Assembly (NCBI GenBank): GCA_025965635.1
Contig: JAOPWO010000298.1
Location: 1-7,650 of the forward strand
Direction: 5' to 3'
DNA: 7,650 nucleotides
DNA from: Modestobacter sp.
Lineage (GTDB): Bacteria; Actinomycetota; Actinomycetes; Mycobacteriales; Geodermatophilaceae
Shown here: piece after piece, positions 1 through 5,846 of the stretch
How the letters are laid out: every line of letters begins with the position of its first letter
How positions within the stretch are numbered: position 1 is the stretch's first letter
Position numbers and translations under genes: made by a program
Notes under the pieces: generated by a model
Told to the model about the DNA's origin: nothing
The model's input: only the letters and a program-made list of their open reading frames with translations
Database searches by the model: none

Positions 1-1
1 G

Positions 2-205
2 TACGGACATCGGTCGGCGGTGACCTCGGTGGACTTCAGCGCAGACGGCCGTCGTCTGGTCACCGCGGGGATGGACGACACGGTGCGGGTCTGGGCGCTG
101 GACATCGAGGACCTGCACCGGATGGCGGAGGACTCACTGACGCGTGGTTTCACCGAGGCCGAGTGCCGCCAGCACCTCCACCTGGAAAGCTGCGCCGATC
201 GGTAG
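2..205 (+). CDS. WD40 repeat protein, C-terminal fragment (5' end outside window)
   Basis: The frame is open from base 2 and ends at TAG 203-205, giving the last 67 residues of a longer protein. Residues 2-33 form one complete WD40 blade: a Gly-His start (residues 2-3), a central VTSVDFSADGRRLVTAG strand pair, then the D-x-T-V-R-V-W end (W at residue 31). After the propeller comes a short tail ending LTRGFTEAECRQHLHLESC. A tail of this LTRGLTxxECxxYLH kind is, from memory, common in actinobacterial proteins that join N-terminal effector or NTPase (nSTAND/BTAD/kinase) domains to WD40 repeats, so the missing N-terminus is probably a signalling domain; that is inference. WD40 propellers act as protein-interaction platforms. 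It converges with the catabolic operon and is probably unrelated to it. A GTG at 20 is internal to the blade and not a real start. Confidence 0.88.
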   Translation, partial: YGHRSAVTSVDFSADGRRLVTAGMDDTVRVWALDIEDLHRMAEDSLTRGFTEAECRQHLHLESCADR

Positions 206-369
206 CCGGCACCCCGAGCAGGCTCCCTCCAAGCCCGAGCCGGAGCGGCACAGCCTCCCCGACGGGCCAGGAGGAGCCCCTGCCCCGCGTTCTCGCTGCT
301 TCGTCGACGCAGGTGCCGGTCCGGCGTCAGGCCGGAGAGCAGTGCGCGGGTCTCGGCCGGGCAACTCGT

Positions 370-391
370 CGGCGGCGCCCACGGCCCGCCG
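370..391 (+). terminator. Candidate hairpin between convergent genes
   Basis: In the 210-base gap between the WD40 gene stop (205) and the stop of the last operon gene (416) there are two perfect 6-bp stems: CGGCGG (370-375) with CCGCCG (386-391) around a 10-base loop, and TCCGGC (320-325) with GCCGGA (331-336) around a 5-base loop. Neither is followed by a T tract on either strand. The placement between convergent genes suits bidirectional termination, but short GC-rich stems arise easily by chance at this base composition. Nothing else was recognised in the gap. Confidence 0.25.
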
Positions 392-415
392 GTGCTCTGC
401 CCGGTCAGGGTGGCG

Positions 416-1429
416 TCATGCGAGGCGCACCTCCTCGATCCGCACCGGCCGGTGCTCCTGCAGCGATCTGGCGCAGGCCTCGGCGATCCAGTCCGCCTCC
501 AGCCCGTCGGCGACCGTGCACGGTGAGGGCCGCTCCCCGGCGACCACCTCGAGAAAGGTCTCGAACTCCGCCCGGAAGGCCGGCTGGAACCGGTCCATGA
601 AGAACTGGTGCGGCGGGCCGACCGGGAACGTCACCCCGGGTTCGGTGGCCCGGATCGGCCACCCGTCGTCGACACCGGCGGCGACGCTGTCCTTCGAGCC
701 GTGGACCTCCAGCCGCACGTCGTAGCCGCGGGCGTTGTAGCGGGTGTTCGACACGACCCCGAGCGCGCCGTCGGCGAAGGTCACGATGGCGGCCGAGGTG
801 TCGACGTCGTCGTACCGGCGGAAGAAGTCCGCGCCCCGGTTGCTGCCGGTGGCGTACACCTCGACGGCTTCCTGGCCGGTGACCCAGCGGAGGACGTCGA
901 AGTCGTGCACGCCGCAGTCGCGGAACATCCCGCCGGAGACCGCCACGTACTCGGGGGACGGCGGTTCGGGATCCAGCGTGGTGGACCGGATCGTGTTGAC
1001 CCAGCCGAGCTCACCGCTGACGACCGCGGCCCGGGCCGCGGCGATGGCGGCGTCGTACCGGCGCTGGAACCCGATCTGGACGGGCACGGGGGCACCTTCG
1101 AGGCGGCGGAGCAGCTCGGCTCCGGCCGTGCCGGACCGCGCCACCGGCTTCTCGCACAGCGTCGGCAGCCCGGCCTCGACGCAGGAGAGGACGAGCTCGG
1201 GGTGCGCGTCGGTCCCCGCTGCGATGATGATCCCGTCGACGCCGGAGGCGAGCAACGCCGCCACGGAGTCGACCCCGTCGACCCTCTGCGCCTGGTGGCG
1301 GTCGACGACCTGCTTCGTCCTGGCGGGCACGATGTCGGTGACCACCAGCGACTCGATCGCCGGGATGCCGATGAGCGTGTCGGCGTGGAACGCGCCGATC
1401 CGGCCGAGCCCGATGAGTCCGATGCGCAT
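416..1429 (-). CDS. Gfo/Idh/MocA dehydrogenase, inositol 2-dehydrogenase-like (IolG paralogue)
   Basis: A 337-residue NAD(P)-dependent oxidoreductase of normal family length, predicted cytoplasmic. The N-terminal Rossmann fold has GLGRIG at 7-12. The dinucleotide-binding EKP is at 93-95, with K94 as the conserved lysine, followed by GFQRRYD at 120-126. The C-terminal substrate domain carries the catalytic pair D171-x-x-x-H175 (in DCGVHDFDVLRW). K94/D171/H175 match the Lys/Asp/His triad of characterised myo-inositol 2-dehydrogenases, which oxidise a cyclitol hydroxyl to the 2-keto-inositol (inosose). ATG start at 1429 with AGAGG six bases upstream; TGA at 416-418. It is the last gene of the - strand operon, 66 bases after the preceding gene. 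The family is broad, so scyllo-inositol, another inositol isomer, or a hexose/hexuronate could be the substrate. The family call is firm; the exact substrate is not. Confidence 0.9.
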   Translation of the reverse strand: MRIGLIGLGRIGAFHADTLIGIPAIESLVVTDIVPARTKQVVDRHQAQRVDGVDSVAALLASGVDGIIIAAGTDAHPELVLSCVEAGLPTLCEKPVARSGTAGAELLRRLEGAPVPVQIGFQRRYDAAIAAARAAVVSGELGWVNTIRSTTLDPEPPSPEYVAVSGGMFRDCGVHDFDVLRWVTGQEAVEVYATGSNRGADFFRRYDDVDTSAAIVTFADGALGVVSNTRYNARGYDVRLEVHGSKDSVAAGVDDGWPIRATEPGVTFPVGPPHQFFMDRFQPAFRAEFETFLEVVAGERPSPCTVADGLEADWIAEACARSLQEHRPVRIEEVRLA

Positions 1430-1495
1430 GCTGAGCCTCTCTCTCGAGGATGGATGGGCCGTCGGCCCCGGTGCTTGCCCCTGCCGGAACGCAGG

Positions 1496-2578
1496 TCAGG
1501 CGGTGTCCGCCAGGTGGGTGTCGGCGCCGCTGGCCTGCTCGGAGCGGTAGCAGGCGTCAACCACCAGTGCGACACCCAGGGCGTCGGTGACGGGGACGGC
1601 GACCGGCGCGCGTGTGCGGATGCTGTCGACGAACCGGCGCATCTCCGGGCGGAAGAAGTCGATGTTGTCCAGTTCGGGGAGCTCGGAGAACTCGTTCTCC
1701 TCGGTGCGCGCGAACGGAGTGGTGAAGCGGCTGGCCTCCCAGGTGGTCCAGCCCGATCCCCAGCCGTCGCGGGCCTCGGGCAGGTAGAGGCGGACCGACT
1801 GCGGGAGGATGCCGACCTCCAGCAGGCCACCGGTGCCGTGGAAGATGACCCGGGAGCTCTCGAACCACTCCAGGCGGTCGTGGACGTCGAGGTCGAACAC
1901 GACCTGCCGATCGGGGTAGGTGAGGATGACGGCGGCGGCATCCTCACGGCTGGAGGCGTCGGAGAGCCGATCGTGCTTGCGCACGCGCGCGTTGACGCTG
2001 TCGGGGCGGCCGTAGATCGACAGCAGGACGTCGAGCATGTGACAGCCGATGATCCACAGCGCGCCGCCCATGTCGGCCGGCTGGTTGAGGTGCCGGGTCA
2101 GGTGCTCGCCGATGAGCGGGGCGCCGTGGGCGCTGACCGAGACGACGTCGCCGACGAGTCCCTGGTCGAGCATCCGGCGCGCGCGGGTCACCGATTCGGC
2201 GAAGCGCACGTTGTAGCCGACCTGCGCGATCGTCCCGGGCGCCTCGGCCGCTGCGGCCAGCAGCCGGATGTCGGCCAGCGCGGCGCCGCCGGGCTTCTCG
2301 ACGAGCACCGCCTTGCCGGCGTCGAGGACACGCAGCGCCAGCGGGACCATGTCCTTGCTCTTCGAGTGGACCATCACCGCCGTGATGCGGTCGTCGGCGA
2401 GGATCTCGCCGGTGGCGACCGGCGTGACGTCGTACTTGTCGCTGAAGTACGTCAACCGGGGATCGTCATCGGCGGCGGCCACGACCTGCACACCGGCGAG
2501 CTCCCGGAGTGCGCGGACCCGCGCCGAGGCGTGCGGATGGGTGATGCCCAGGAGCCCTACGACGACGGGCGCAGTCAT
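1496..2578 (-). CDS. Atypical Gfo/Idh/MocA-family oxidoreductase with GITHPH N-terminus
   Basis: A 360-residue protein with the Gfo/Idh/MocA layout: N-terminal Rossmann half (about 1-125), EKP at 94-96 (K95), GYNVRF at 121-126, then an alpha/beta substrate domain ending in a long helical C-terminus. Two key sites depart from the family. The glycine loop reads G11-I-T-H-P-H16, so the second and third glycines of GxGxxG are replaced by T13 and H16. In the active-site strand GGALWIIGCHMLD (171-183) the expected catalytic Asp, four residues before H180, is I176; K95 and H180 remain. It may use a different acid/base, or act on a substrate not needing Asp. ATG at 2578 has AGAGGAA about eight bases upstream. 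It lies third among four enzyme genes of the operon, 46 bases after the isomerase gene. Probably a soluble dehydrogenase or keto-sugar reductase; no substrate can be named from sequence. Confidence 0.87.
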   Translation of the reverse strand: MTAPVVVGLLGITHPHASARVRALRELAGVQVVAAADDDPRLTYFSDKYDVTPVATGEILADDRITAVMVHSKSKDMVPLALRVLDAGKAVLVEKPGGAALADIRLLAAAAEAPGTIAQVGYNVRFAESVTRARRMLDQGLVGDVVSVSAHGAPLIGEHLTRHLNQPADMGGALWIIGCHMLDVLLSIYGRPDSVNARVRKHDRLSDASSREDAAAVILTYPDRQVVFDLDVHDRLEWFESSRVIFHGTGGLLEVGILPQSVRLYLPEARDGWGSGWTTWEASRFTTPFARTEENEFSELPELDNIDFFRPEMRRFVDSIRTRAPVAVPVTDALGVALVVDACYRSEQASGADTHLADTA

Positions 2579-2624
2579 GTCCTGATTCCTCTGCTCGGTG
2601 GGGCGGGGCGGCGAGGAGGTCGGG

Positions 2625-3524
2625 TCAGCCGGCCCTGCTCACGAGGTGCTCCGCGGCGTCGAGGGCCTGCAGCGTGGCGGCCCGGGCGCGCGTGAGCCCC
2701 TCGCGGATGGGCAGCTGCCGGTGCTGCTCGGAGAGGATCTCCACCCCCCAGTGGCCGCGGTGGCCCGCGCGGTGGATGGCGGCGATGAATGCGGGGACGT
2801 CGAACACACCCTCGCCGGGGAGGCAGCGGGCGTTGACGGTGTCCTCCCACAGGGTGCCGACGACCTGCTCGTCGGCGTCGTCGAGCTCGACGATGAACAG
2901 GTGCTCCACGGGCAGGATCCGCTCCAGCTCGGCGTAGCTGGTACCGCCGCGGTGGACGTGCCAGGTGTCCACGGTCAGCCCGCCGTGCCGGTTGCCCACG
3001 GCGGTGACGAAGTCGACGCCGGCCTGCAGGGTCGGCAGGTTGTTCATCGGCATGAACTCGACTGCCACGCGCGTGCCCGCGTTGCCGGCCTGGGTGGCGA
3101 GGCGGTCGAAGTCGTCGTGGAACCGCGCCGGGTCGACCGGTCGGCCGTCGCCCTCGGCGGCCACCTTGACGGTGGCGGCGCCGAGGATCTCGGCGGCGTC
3201 GAGCAACCGGGTGCGCCGCTGGTCGGAGATGCGCCGCCGCTCGTCGGTGGTCCACCACCACGGCAGGACCTCCAGCTCGACGTGATCGATACCGGCGCCG
3301 TCGAAGATCCGGCGCAGCTCCTGCAGGCCGATGGTGCGCTCGGCGATCGCCAGGTCGGCGTGCAGCAGGCCGAATCCCTCCCAGCCGACCTCAGCCGCGG
3401 TCTCGATCCGGGTCCGCAGGTCGACCGGGCTGATCTCGTCGCCGCGGTCTGGTGCCGCGTCACCGGCGGAGGTCCAGCAGGTGGCCAGCAGCTCGCGGTT
3501 GCTGATCGTCGGGCTGAGCGTCAT
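2625..3524 (-). CDS. Sugar phosphate isomerase/epimerase, AP endonuclease 2-type TIM barrel (IolE/IolI-like superfamily)
   Basis: A 299-residue xylose isomerase-like TIM-barrel protein, the usual length for the IolE/IolI/tagatose-epimerase group. Candidate divalent-metal ligands fall in the expected order at strand ends: E156 (in VAVEFMP), D186 and H189 (in LTVDTWHVHR), and E262 (in WGVEILS), with a further acidic stretch ELDD at 213-216. Known relatives dehydrate keto-inositol (IolE), isomerise inososes (IolI), epimerise ketoses, or cleave 3-keto-glycosides by elimination. The N-terminus LLATCWTSAGDAAP does not resemble textbook B. subtilis IolE, so iolE is not assigned. ATG at 3524 is set by GGGAGG four bases upstream; TGA at 2625-2627. 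It sits directly after iolG (42 bases), which suggests that it works on the keto product of a dehydrogenase encoded beside it. The fold call is strong; the reaction is inferred. Confidence 0.87.
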   Translation of the reverse strand: MTLSPTISNRELLATCWTSAGDAAPDRGDEISPVDLRTRIETAAEVGWEGFGLLHADLAIAERTIGLQELRRIFDGAGIDHVELEVLPWWWTTDERRRISDQRRTRLLDAAEILGAATVKVAAEGDGRPVDPARFHDDFDRLATQAGNAGTRVAVEFMPMNNLPTLQAGVDFVTAVGNRHGGLTVDTWHVHRGGTSYAELERILPVEHLFIVELDDADEQVVGTLWEDTVNARCLPGEGVFDVPAFIAAIHRAGHRGHWGVEILSEQHRQLPIREGLTRARAATLQALDAAEHLVSRAG

Positions 3525-3566
3525 GGCGCCTCCCTCAGTGCGTGGATGGGTGCACGGGCGGTGGCG

Positions 3567-4589
3567 TCACGACGCCGGAGGGGCGGCGTAGAGGCCCGGC
3601 CGGGGCGGCAGCTCGATCGAGACGCGGCCGCCGGCGTGCAGGGACTGCAGGGCCGCGTCGGAGACGACCTGGGCGGCGTAGCCGTCCCAGGCGCTGGGTC
3701 CCTGCGTCGGCCGTCCCGCGACGACGGTGTCGACCCACTCGCGCAGCTCGATGTCGTAGGACAGGGTGAAACGCTCCCGCCAGTCGGCCGGGACGAGCCC
3801 GGCGACCACCCCCGCGCTGCGCACCCGAACCGGGGCGGTGTCGGCCAGCTCCACGGTGCCGGTTTCACCGGACACCTCGCAGCGGATCTCGTACCCGTAG
3901 TGGACGTTGACCGACACCTCGACGTCGACGAGCACGCCGTCAGCCATCTCGAACAGCACGAGCAGCGGGTCCTGCAGTTCGCCGCCCCGGCTGCTCTTGC
4001 GTGGGGTGTGGACCTGCACGGCGGCGATCTCTTGGCCGAGCAGCCAGCGCAACTGGTCGATCTCGTGGATCGCGGTGTCGGCGATGGACATGTCGCGGGT
4101 GTAGTGCCCCGGGACCGAGGCGTTGCGGTGCGCGCAGTGGACCAGCAGCGGAGCGCCGATCGCGCCGCCGTCCACGGCCTGCTTGAGAGCCCGGTGCGCG
4201 GGGTCGTAGCGCCGGTTGAACCCGACCTGGACTCCCCGGCGGCCGGCGGCGACCTCGGCGTCGACGATCCGACGGCAGGCATCCTGCGTCGTCGCCAACG
4301 GCTTCTCGCAGAACACCGGTTTGCCGGCGGCGATGCAGGCCAGCACGTAGGGCTCGTGTGTCGGCCCCCAGGAGGTGACCACGACGGCGTCGACCGCGTC
4401 GGAGGCGATCAGCTCGTCCCCGCTGGCCAGGGCCTTCGCGGCCGACAGCTGCCCGGCCACGGTCGCGGCGCGCTGGGCGTCCGCGTCGGCCACGGCGACC
4501 ACGCGGCTGCCCCCGGGGCCGCCGTCGAGCCGACGGATGTGCTCCTGGCCGATCATGCCGACCCCGATGACCCCGACGTCCAGCGTCAC
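3567..4589 (-). CDS. iolG: Inositol 2-dehydrogenase (Gfo/Idh/MocA family)
   Basis: A 340-residue cytoplasmic NAD-dependent dehydrogenase that oxidises myo-inositol to scyllo-inosose (2-keto-myo-inositol), the first step of inositol catabolism. Visible motifs: GVGMIG at 9-14 (Rossmann loop), VTSWGPTHEPY (71-81), EKP at 95-97 with K96, GFNRRYDP at 123-130, AHRNASVPGHYT (153-164), and the active-site D171-TAI-H175-EID segment. The K96/D171/H175 triad is complete, and the AHRNASVPGHYT and DTAIHEID segments resemble what I recall of actinobacterial IolG proteins. The start is GTG at 4589, supported by AGGAGGG only four bases upstream; no better start is seen. TGA at 3567-3569. It is the first enzyme gene after the LacI-type regulator, 116 bases downstream on the same strand, with a cluster of TTGA boxes between them. 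Other inositol isomers or D-chiro-inositol may also be substrates. Confidence 0.88.
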   Translation of the reverse strand: MTLDVGVIGVGMIGQEHIRRLDGGPGGSRVVAVADADAQRAATVAGQLSAAKALASGDELIASDAVDAVVVTSWGPTHEPYVLACIAAGKPVFCEKPLATTQDACRRIVDAEVAAGRRGVQVGFNRRYDPAHRALKQAVDGGAIGAPLLVHCAHRNASVPGHYTRDMSIADTAIHEIDQLRWLLGQEIAAVQVHTPRKSSRGGELQDPLLVLFEMADGVLVDVEVSVNVHYGYEIRCEVSGETGTVELADTAPVRVRSAGVVAGLVPADWRERFTLSYDIELREWVDTVVAGRPTQGPSAWDGYAAQVVSDAALQSLHAGGRVSIELPPRPGLYAAPPAS

Positions 4590-4593
4590 GACG

Positions 4594-4600
4594 CCCTCCT
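4594..4600 (-). promoter_or_regulatory. Shine-Dalgarno that fixes the GTG start of iolG
   Basis: On the - strand the sequence AGGAGGG (4600 to 4594) lies four bases before GTG 4589-4587. It is the strongest ribosome binding site in the window and decides the GTG start, which also leaves the Rossmann strand (LDVGVIGVG) correctly placed at the N-terminus. Confidence 0.75.
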
Positions 4601-4637
4601 CGACTTCCCGCCCGGCCCGCTGCTGCCGGCCGCGTCG

Positions 4638-4701
4638 GGGTCAAGGCTGTGGCCGCCGCCGCAGCGCCGTCAACGTCGTCGAACCGTCAAATAGCCCTCA
4701 A
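4638..4701 (-). promoter_or_regulatory. Cluster of TTGA(C/G)-type boxes upstream of iolG; candidate operator/promoter
   Basis: The 116-base gap between the regulator stop (4706) and iolG start (4589) holds four similar boxes on the - strand: TTGAGGG (4701-4695), TTGACGG (4690-4684), TTGACGG (4673-4667) and TTGACCC (4644-4638). The two identical 7-mers are 17 bases apart and the first pair is 11 bases apart. TTGAC is also the -35 consensus, so one box could be a -35, but no convincing -10 hexamer is found at 16-18 bases spacing. No perfect LacI-style palindrome is present. The position suggests a second, internal promoter or a regulator binding region ahead of the enzyme genes. Confidence 0.35.
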
Positions 4702-4705
4702 CGCG

Positions 4706-5746
4706 TCAGGGGGCGGTGAGGGCCTCGGAAGGGAGGTTGTACGGCGTGACGACCTGGACCCCGGAGTGCCAGGACCGTGGCGTGCCGGGGAGCGCGCCGT
4801 GCGCCTGCATGACCACCTGGCAGGCGCGGCGCAGGTCGAGGGCGAGGTCGTGGTGCAGCACCGCCGACAGCCGGCCGTCCTGCAGCAGCCCGAGGTTCTC
4901 GGCGTCGAGGTCATGGGCGACGAAGGCCCGGCACGTACGCGCGGTGTCGGCGAAGGCGGCGAGGGTCGCGGCGTTGCCGCCGGTGGCGTACAGCGAGTAG
5001 ACGGCGGCGATCTCCGGGTAGGCGTCGAGCCGGTCGCGGACCAGGTCGCGCAGCGCCTCGGCGTCGCCGGTCGGGTCGACCACGTCGACCTGCCTACGGC
5101 CGGGCGCCAGCGAGCGCAGGGTGGCGCGGAACCCCATCTCACGATCGTCCTCACCGCGGAAGGAGCCGGTCCCGCGGGTGACCAGCACCGCCCCATCGAC
5201 AGGTAGCCACTGGTCGAGAAGGTAGGCGGCGGTCGCCCCGGCCGCCCTGTTGTCCAGCCCGACGTAGGCCACCCGGCGACTGGTCGGCAGGTCGGTGACG
5301 AGCGTGACGACCGGGATGCCCGCCTCGGCCAGTCGCTCGACTGCCGCGACGACCAGCGGGTGGTCCGGGGCCTTGAGGACGACGCCTTGCGCGCCGCGCC
5401 GCGCGATGCCGTCCAGGGTGGCGACCAGCTCCTGGACCGGCGGGCCCTCGGCGAGGTGGAACCGCGCCCGGAACGTCGCCGGGCGCACCAGCGGGAGCTG
5501 GGACTCCAGCGCCGTCCGCACTGCCTGCGAGAACCGGGCGGGCGCGTCGACGACCAGGTCCAGGAAGAACGTCCGCCCGGTCAACCGCAGCTGGGAACGC
5601 TGCCGGTGCAGGTCGGCGACGGCACGGTGGACCTCGTCCACGGTGCTCTGCCGCACGCCCCCGCGCTGGTTGAGGACCCGGTCGACGGTGGCTTCGGACA
5701 GCCCGGCCTGGCGGGCGATCTCACGGACGGGATACGGGTGCGGCAC
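4706..5746 (-). CDS. LacI-family transcriptional regulator with sugar-binding domain
   Basis: A 346-residue regulator. Residues 7-26 (VREIARQAGLSEATVDRVLN) form the LacI helix-turn-helix; the recognition helix has TVDRVLN, where most members have TVSRVLN. The DNA-binding head continues to about residue 46. From about 60 onward it is a periplasmic-binding-protein-like effector domain (FFLDLVVDAP, IPVVTLVTDLP, AYVGLDNRAAGATAAYLL, YSLYATGGNAATLAAF). The hinge segment (RQRSQLRLTGRT, 48-59) lacks the usual Y-x-P-N-x-x-A-R-x-L hinge helix. GTG at 5746 is the first start in the frame; there is no clear Shine-Dalgarno (only GCGGG touching the start), so translation may be weak or leaderless. It is on the same strand as, and directly upstream of, iolG. 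It most likely represses the operon and perhaps itself and the divergent dioxygenase, with a cyclitol or sugar as inducer; this is inference from position. Confidence 0.88.
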   Translation of the reverse strand: MPHPYPVREIARQAGLSEATVDRVLNQRGGVRQSTVDEVHRAVADLHRQRSQLRLTGRTFFLDLVVDAPARFSQAVRTALESQLPLVRPATFRARFHLAEGPPVQELVATLDGIARRGAQGVVLKAPDHPLVVAAVERLAEAGIPVVTLVTDLPTSRRVAYVGLDNRAAGATAAYLLDQWLPVDGAVLVTRGTGSFRGEDDREMGFRATLRSLAPGRRQVDVVDPTGDAEALRDLVRDRLDAYPEIAAVYSLYATGGNAATLAAFADTARTCRAFVAHDLDAENLGLLQDGRLSAVLHHDLALDLRRACQVVMQAHGALPGTPRSWHSGVQVVTPYNLPSEALTAP

Positions 5747-5846
5747 CCCGCAAGTCTGAGGGACAAATGATGGCTTGGCGAGGTTGTGTGCCTGCCGCCG
5801 GCTCCGTCAGGCTCGGTGCACTCACCCCCTCCGGAAGGACGCCGTC
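5747..5846. promoter_or_regulatory. Divergent promoter region between regulator and dioxygenase genes
   Basis: These 100 bases separate two divergent starts (GTG 5746 on -, ATG 5847 on +) and so must contain the promoters for both genes unless transcription comes from further away. A 23-base inverted repeat, GCCTG (5790-5794) and CAGGC (5808-5812) with a 13-base centre, is the clearest symmetrical element. A loose CAAATGATGGCTTG (5764-5777) has only CAA/TTG ends in common. No confident -35/-10 pair was found. Which element, if any, the regulator binds cannot be settled from one copy. Confidence 0.4.
5833..5839 (+). promoter_or_regulatory. Shine-Dalgarno that fixes the ATG start of the dioxygenase gene
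   Basis: GGAAGGA lies seven bases before ATG 5847. The frame is open further upstream to about 5775, but the extra 24 residues (rich in Arg, Cys and Leu) have no ribosome binding site and would overlap the divergent promoter region, so 5847 is chosen. Confidence 0.7.

Noticed and set aside
134..382. Small 82-codon - strand open frame in the gap after the WD40 gene
   Set aside because: It overlaps the real WD40 coding end, has no recognisable domain and a biased Arg/Gly/Ala/Pro composition typical of shadow frames.
1456..1468. Small GGGCC-GTC-GGCCC inverted repeat between the last two operon genes
   Set aside because: Only 5 bp with a 3-base loop in GC-rich DNA, with no T tract; not enough to call a terminator or attenuator.
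608..4694. Two very long + strand open frames (about 695 codons at 608-2695 and 698 codons at 2598-4694)
   Set aside because: They lie opposite the - strand operon genes, run across gene boundaries and read as low-complexity Gly/Ala/Val/Asp/Arg-rich protein with no domain. Long antisense frames are expected in high-GC genes with G/C third positions.
5775..5846. A 24-residue N-terminal extension of the dioxygenase
   Set aside because: No ribosome binding site precedes it and it would fill the divergent promoter region; ATG 5847 has a good Shine-Dalgarno.
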